64,000 nt of DNA, from the NCBI GenBank assembly GCA_963837635.1, contig CAWINY010000006.1, positions 682,001-746,000 of the forward strand. The letters are read 5' to 3'. The notes under the pieces are model-generated. The model saw only the letters and a list, made by a program, of their open reading frames with translations. It did not search any database and was not told the DNA's origin. Below are positions 60,407-64,000 of the stretch, piece after piece (positions within the stretch are counted from its first letter, which is position 1; every line of letters begins with the position of its first letter). Both the position numbers and the translations under genes were made by a program. This stretch comes from CAWINY01 sp963837635. GTDB lineage: Bacteria > Acidobacteriota > Terriglobia > Terriglobales > Acidobacteriaceae.

Positions 60407-61576
60407 ATGGGCCATCGCACGCTGATGTCGCTTACTGTAATCCTCCTTTTCGGCGCTCTGCTGAGCATCGGGGTGATTGCAAAAGCGCAGCTACCTACCT
60501 TGCACCCGAGCGAGGAATCGAGCGAGAGCGTGACGCCGCGTACCCCGCCGCCAGTGATCCTTGCAATGCAGGAACCGGTGAGAAGTTCCGCCACCCCAAT
60601 GCTTGCAGAAGGAACGGTGATTCCACTGCTCCTTACGCGTGAAGTTAAAGTGAAGGAAGCGCAACCTGGGGACACCGTGGATTTCGTCCTCAGCCAGGAC
60701 CTCTGGTATCGCGACACGCTCGTCGCCCGGCGTGGTACACCTGTCCAGGTGGTTGTGCAGACAGCGGAAAAGGCAAAGTGGCTGAGCCGCGGGTCTAGGC
60801 TCGGTTTCGACATTCAGAGTTTGAAATTGCTCAACAGCGGCCTCGTTCCACTGCGAGGCGAATTCATTACCAAGGGCGGGATCAATTCAGTTTCCGGTGG
60901 AGCGTTCTCCGTTGCTGGCGAGGGAAGCGGGGGAAGCAGCGCAAGCGGACTCGCCTCCGGAGGCGGAGGAGTAGTCGACGCCGCAATCATGGCTGCCCCG
61001 TTGGTGGTTGGAGCATTCGGCTTAATCGCTCCTGGCAAGAACCAAGATGCCCGGGCCGGCGATCGGGCAGATGCGTGGGTTGCGCAAGATGTCGCGCTAG
61101 ATATGGATTCCTTCCGTGCTTTGCAATCGGCGCGGGACCCAGTGGCGACAGGCAAAGTGCAAGTCGTGCGCGCCTACTTCGGTAGGCTCGTGAACCGTGA
61201 TCTTTACTGCAACGGAATCCCTCTCGCTCACCTAACCGGCAATCGTAAGTATGTCGCTGACTTTAAGCCGGGCTGGTACCGCTTTGCCATCCATCCGAAG
61301 AAACCGCCGGTAGAAATTTTTGTTGTTCCCGGAGATGTTTATACGCTGGTTGCCCTTCCTGACTCCATCCGTCTCGTTGACTCAGAATTCAGCAGTGACG
61401 CGACGCACAAAGTCAAGTTGTTCAGTCTCGGCTCCGGCATAGTACCGAGGTCTGCTCAGGAAATGGTGAACGATGCGAAACCGGTGAACAAACTTGACCT
61501 GTACGGCGACGCCAGCCAGTGTGAACCGTTAGCTGAAGAGTTTGTGCCCGCAGCCGCGCCCACAGAAGCGCCTTAG
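60407..61576 (+). CDS. Exported protein of unknown function
   Basis: A 389-residue protein with a signal peptide (LTVILLFGALLSIGVIAKAQ). A beta-rich domain (about 70-145: EGTVIPLLLTREVKVKEAQP ... ARRGTPVQVVVQTAEKAKW) resembles outer surface assembly proteins or TrbI/conjugal-type scaffolds that begin GT(x)VxLxL. A Gly/Ser-rich hinge (about 165-190) precedes a second beta-rich domain with PGWYRFAIHPKKPPVEIFVV. GAGGTG precedes the ATG. No family name. Confidence 0.75.
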   Translation: MGHRTLMSLTVILLFGALLSIGVIAKAQLPTLHPSEESSESVTPRTPPPVILAMQEPVRSSATPMLAEGTVIPLLLTREVKVKEAQPGDTVDFVLSQDLWYRDTLVARRGTPVQVVVQTAEKAKWLSRGSRLGFDIQSLKLLNSGLVPLRGEFITKGGINSVSGGAFSVAGEGSGGSSASGLASGGGGVVDAAIMAAPLVVGAFGLIAPGKNQDARAGDRADAWVAQDVALDMDSFRALQSARDPVATGKVQVVRAYFGRLVNRDLYCNGIPLAHLTGNRKYVADFKPGWYRFAIHPKKPPVEIFVVPGDVYTLVALPDSIRLVDSEFSSDATHKVKLFSLGSGIVPRSAQEMVNDAKPVNKLDLYGDASQCEPLAEEFVPAAAPTEAP

Positions 61577-61606
61577 CAGTGCGTGTGAACCGTCCCCCTT
61601 GCTAGC

Positions 61607-62122
61607 CTACCCCCCGCTCGCATGCCCGTCACTCGCTCTGCCATTGAGCTTTGCCAGCGCGTTCAGCACGTCGGAGTTGGGAGGAGTCTCCCCCAGACCG
61701 TACATCTTGAACCATGCGATCTTGCCCTGCTTGTCCACGATGAAGACGGCGCGTTCGCTGATTCCGGGCAGAGGAGGGCCTTCGCGCAGCACGCCGTAGG
61801 CCTGCGCCACCGCGCCATGAGGCCAGAAGTCGCTCAACAGCGGATAAAAGACTTTACCGATCTCAAAGCGCTGCCAGGCGATATGAACGAAATAGGTGTC
61901 CGGACTAATGCCCACGACCTGGGCATCCTGCTCGGCAAACTTGGCCGCATCGGCCTGGTATGCCGGCATCTGCACCGCTCAAGCGGGGGTGAAATCCGCG
62001 GGATAGAAGGCAAGGACCGTGTGCTTGCCGCGCTGCTCGCTTAGCCGGAATCTGTCGCGGCGCTCGCCGATCACACCCTGCAGTTCGAAATCCGGAGCTT
62101 CGTCGCCGATCTTCAACGGCAT
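61607..62122 (-). CDS. Peroxiredoxin with in-frame UGA at the peroxidatic position (probable selenoprotein)
   Basis: Reading through one TGA gives 171 residues: MPLKIGDEAPDFELQGVIGE, then TVLAFYPADFTPA-(UGA48)-AVQMPAYQAD, VVGISPDTYFVHIAWQ, FYPLLSDFWPHGAVAQAYG, conserved Arg in ISERAVFIVDK. The TGA (61979-61981) is exactly where AhpC/TSA-family enzymes carry the peroxidatic Cys (FTPxC). No other Cys is present, so a one-selenocysteine mechanism like AhpE-type enzymes is likely. The start has AGAGGTGA upstream. A stem-loop 11 nt after the UGA (61944-61967) could be the SECIS. Selenocysteine peroxiredoxins are known in other bacteria. A Cys-to-stop mutation (TGC/TGT to TGA) is the alternative. 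Confidence 0.82.
61944..61967 (-). promoter_or_regulatory. Candidate bacterial SECIS hairpin
   Basis: On the transcript, GCC-(G)-GCAU pairs with AUGC-GGC with one bulged G: seven pairs and a nine-base loop ACCAGGCCG. The AGG of the loop begins 22 nt after the UGA, within the 16-37 range of bacterial SECIS elements. It is a visual prediction; a competing GGCC/GGCC stem exists. Confidence 0.5.
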
Positions 62123-62256
62123 TCTCACCTCTCACCAACATTTTATTGGCAACGCTGGCGCCGCAGCAAGTTCCGCGCAGGGTGTCTCCTCGGTAGTTTT
62201 TCCGAGCGAGCCGGGAATGTTGCCGTCCTACGGGCTAAAATCAGCTTATCGAATCT

Positions 62257-63003
62257 ATGCGAGCCTTTTTCCGAGTAGTGCTGCTGGTGCTGGTGCTGAT
62301 GTCGGTGGCTTTGGTGTCGGCGCTGACCGCCATGCGCTTCGCCATCCACGGGCGTCAGGTGGCGGTGCCCAAGTTCGTGGGCATGTCGCTGGGCCAAGCG
62401 GGGGCCGTGGCGCAGGACAACGGTTTACTCCTGACCAGCGATGATCGCTACTACAGCGCGGAAGTGCCCGAGGGCAAAGTGATGTCGCAGTCGCCTGCTC
62501 CGGGAACCGAGGTGCGGCGGGGGTGGCGGGTCCGTTTGGCCGAAAGCCTGGGGCCGCAGCGGGTCGAAATCCCGAACGTCGGCGGCCAGAGCGTTCGGGC
62601 AGCGGAGATCAACCTTGGACGGCGCGGACTGGAGCCGGGGACGGTCGCGATCGCGCACCTGCCGGGATTGCCCGTCGATCAGGTGGTCGCCCAGGATCCT
62701 CCACCCAGCGCGGGTGGCGTGACCTCTCCCAAGGTCAGCTTGCTGGTGTCCGCAGCCAACGATGCCGGTGGGGCCTACGTCATGCCCGACTTCACCGGCC
62801 AGACTCTGGCCGAAGCCAAAATAGCCGTCGAGGATGCCGGATTCAAAATGGCTCCGGCAACCCTTTCCCTGGCGCTCACCAATGGTTCGTCACCCAAGAG
62901 CAAGCACGCAGCAGCGTCGGACCTCATCGTGCGACAGACGCCGGTGGCCGGACAAAAGATCGAGGCTGGCGCAACCATCTCGTTTCAGGTAGCAAAGCCC
63001 TAA
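62257..63003 (+). CDS. PASTA-domain membrane-anchored protein
   Basis: A 248-residue protein: N-terminal membrane anchor (VVLLVLVLMSVALVSALTAM), then three PASTA repeats (VAVPKFVGMSLGQAGAVAQD; VEIPNVGGQSVRAAEINLG; YVMPDFTGQTLAEAKIAVED), each ending in a VxxQxPxxG-like turn. PASTA domains bind peptidoglycan fragments. Here there is no kinase or penicillin-binding domain attached, so it is a stand-alone wall-sensing or scaffold protein. No strong ribosome-binding site. Confidence 0.88.
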   Translation: MRAFFRVVLLVLVLMSVALVSALTAMRFAIHGRQVAVPKFVGMSLGQAGAVAQDNGLLLTSDDRYYSAEVPEGKVMSQSPAPGTEVRRGWRVRLAESLGPQRVEIPNVGGQSVRAAEINLGRRGLEPGTVAIAHLPGLPVDQVVAQDPPPSAGGVTSPKVSLLVSAANDAGGAYVMPDFTGQTLAEAKIAVEDAGFKMAPATLSLALTNGSSPKSKHAAASDLIVRQTPVAGQKIEAGATISFQVAKP

Positions 63004-63041
63004 TCCAGGTTTGTCATGAATGCCCCTCCGATGGGGCTCTG

Positions 63042-63182
63042 TATGAAAGGCACGCCTTCAGGCGTGCCGTAAGGGTAAGGGAGAACCCGGCTTTAGCCGC
63101 TGAGGGACAAGCACCTCAGGGCCTAAAGGCCCGGTTAATTACTGTGCGTTGTCGGCACGGCTGAAGCCGTGCCCTTTCAAAG
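63042..63182. repeat. CACGGCTTCAGCCGTG / GGCTTTAGCCGCTGAGG repeat
   Basis: A compound palindrome with hairpins GGCACGCC-TTCA-GGCGTGCC, GGGCC-TAAA-GGCCC and CACGGC-TGAA-GCCGTG. Half-copies lie at 42030 and, within ybeY, at 53475-53540. Confidence 0.82.
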
Positions 63183-63208
63183 CCCGACCACATCGATCGG
63201 AAACAGTT

Positions 63209-63622
63209 CTAGCGCTTGTCCAGCTCTTTGGCCACGCTGTCCAGCACGCCGTTGATGAAGTGCACCGACTCGGGTGCGGAGAACTTGCGGGCGATCTCCA
63301 GCGCCTCGTTGATGACGACCGGTTTGGGGGTTTTGGGGAAGCCCACGAATTCGGCGACCGCGGTGCGCAGCAGGTTGCGATCGACGGCGGCCATGCGCTC
63401 CATGCGCCAGTGTTGGGTGTGCTTCTCGATCAGGGTATCGATCTGCTCGTTGCGTTCGCTGGCAATGCGAAACAAGTCGTCGGCAAAACCGCGGATGCTG
63501 TCCTCGATATCGTGGCGTTCGCCCCAGAAGGTGCGGCGCACGTGCTCAAGGTCCTGTTTGCCCATGTCGGACTGAAACAGCATCTGCAGCGCCAGCTCGC
63601 GTGCTTTTCGTCGTGTGCCCAT
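63209..63622 (-). CDS. nusB: Transcription antitermination factor NusB
   Basis: A 137-residue all-helical protein: GTRRKARELALQMLFQSDMG, HWRMERMAAVDRNLLRTAVA, PKPVVINEALEIARKFSAPE, FINGVLDSVAKEL. It binds boxA RNA with NusE for rRNA antitermination. It lies downstream of ribH, the usual order, with a repeat in the gap. Confidence 0.96.
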   Translation of the reverse strand: MGTRRKARELALQMLFQSDMGKQDLEHVRRTFWGERHDIEDSIRGFADDLFRIASERNEQIDTLIEKHTQHWRMERMAAVDRNLLRTAVAEFVGFPKTPKPVVINEALEIARKFSAPESVHFINGVLDSVAKELDKR

Positions 63623-63640
63623 TCGCTCCTTGGCCGTTGG

Positions 63641-63714
63641 CTAAAACCTGCCACAGAGACACAGAGGAACCCAAATTCAGTTTTTCTCTGTGGCTCTGTG
63701 CCTCTGTGGCAGGT
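63641..63714. repeat. CCACAGAGACAC-family hairpin, copy 2
   Basis: CTAAAACCTGCCACAGAGAC on the left opposes GCCTCTGTGGCAGG on the right. Tighter than copy 1, with a short AT-rich loop. Followed by a half element of the CGGATT family (63729-63762). Confidence 0.88.
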
Positions 63715-63772
63715 GTTTCTGACGCCCTGATCCGTCTCAATCCGTGCAATCCGCGGTTAGCTTTTTGTTTTC

Positions 63773-64000
63773 TCACTGCTGGCTGATGGCCTTCTTCAGC
63801 GACGCCATCTCGATGGCCGCCATGCCGGCTTCGAATCCCTTGTTCCCAGCCTTCAGGCCGGCGCGGTCGATGGCCTGGGCCAGGGTCTCGCAGGTCAGGA
63901 CGCCGTAGGCGTGCGGCACCCCGGTTTCCTGGGCGGCCTGCCCGATGCCGCGCGTGGCCTCGGTAGCGATGTGTTCGAAGTGCGTGGTCTCGCCACGAAT
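63773..64000 (-). CDS. ribH: 6,7-dimethyl-8-ribityllumazine synthase, C-terminal part
   Basis: The last 75 codons are in the window: IRGETTHFEHIATEATRGIG, VPHAYGVLTCETLAQAIDRA and NKGFEAGMAAIEMASLKKA. The GETTHFE segment and the Arg/Gly-rich following helix are diagnostic of lumazine synthase, the penultimate enzyme of riboflavin synthesis. The start lies beyond the right edge. Confidence 0.95.
   Translation of the reverse strand: MRGETTHFEHIATEATRGIGQAAQETGVPHAYGVLTCETLAQAIDRAGLKAGNKGFEAGMAAIEMASLKKAISQQ

Noticed and set aside
1011..63762. CRISPR array or integron array made from the recurrent palindromes
   Set aside because: The repeats are scattered singly between genes, differ in family, and have no regular spacers or cas/integrase genes.
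1..64000. tRNA, rRNA or tmRNA genes
   Set aside because: Intergenic regions were scanned by eye for T-loop GTTCRANNC sequences with matching acceptor stems and none was convincing.

Overview
The window looks like a piece of a GC-rich Acidobacteriota chromosome, probably a Terriglobia/Koribacter-like soil lineage. This is inferred from the style of the proteins and the many long intergenic palindromes, not from a 16S gene, since no rRNA or tRNA gene was found. About 60 genes are supported, almost all housekeeping or metabolic. There is one complete insertion sequence (an IS5-family element with a CTAG target duplication). I saw no prophage, CRISPR array or integrative element.

Layout. 1-7.9 kb: a partial zinc-ribbon membrane protein, pterin carbinolamine dehydratase, a 2-hydroxyacid dehydrogenase, endonuclease IV, an NfeD-type membrane protease with an upstream TPR protein, and small unknowns. 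8.0-12.7 kb: a signalling cluster of a PAS/GAF histidine kinase, a response regulator with a degenerate HD-GYP-like domain, and a response regulator with an HDOD domain. 12.9-21.1 kb: a minus-strand block for acyl-CoA oxidation and electron transfer (large acyl-CoA dehydrogenase, ETF:quinone-oxidoreductase-like flavoprotein with ferredoxin domain, ETF beta, a frameshifted ETF alpha, and aldehyde dehydrogenase). 21.5-24.7 kb: a MgtC/DUF4010 membrane protein, a PPK2 kinase and a dGTPase-like HD hydrolase. 25-26.8 kb: an OmpA-like protein, then a receiver-only regulator coupled to a cysteine-rich miniprotein. 27.1-31.7 kb: the glycine cleavage set gcvT-gcvH-gcvPA-gcvPB. 32.4-35.6 kb: yceD-rpmF-plsX-fabD behind a good sigma70-type promoter. 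35.6-38 kb: a tautomerase gene with an amber codon, the IS5 element, and an acidobacterial secreted protein. 38-51.9 kb: RlpA, a DPP-IV peptidase, an HpnI-like glycosyltransferase, an SDR, a hybrid kinase, a phosphoesterase, and a classical ETF:quinone oxidoreductase. 52.1-55.2 kb: phoH-ybeY-corC. 55.7-59.5 kb: rpmH-rnpA-yidD-yidC-jag behind another good promoter. 59.6-64 kb: a TetR regulator, a secreted protein, a peroxiredoxin, a PASTA protein, nusB and partial ribH.

The most notable gene is the peroxiredoxin at 61607-62122 (minus strand). Its only interruption is a UGA exactly where the peroxidatic cysteine should be (FTPA-UGA-AVQMPAY), the protein has no cysteine elsewhere, and a hairpin begins 11 nt after the UGA. 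It is best read as a selenocysteine peroxiredoxin that ordinary gene calling would truncate.

The second theme is an unusually dense set of intergenic imperfect palindromes in several families, some near-identical at distant sites, others made of tandem short words that pair with their own complement. One family member has been absorbed into the coding sequence of ybeY. Three genes are broken or non-standard (etfA frameshift, tautomerase amber codon, rlpA without a canonical start near its signal peptide) and need read-level checking before being believed.
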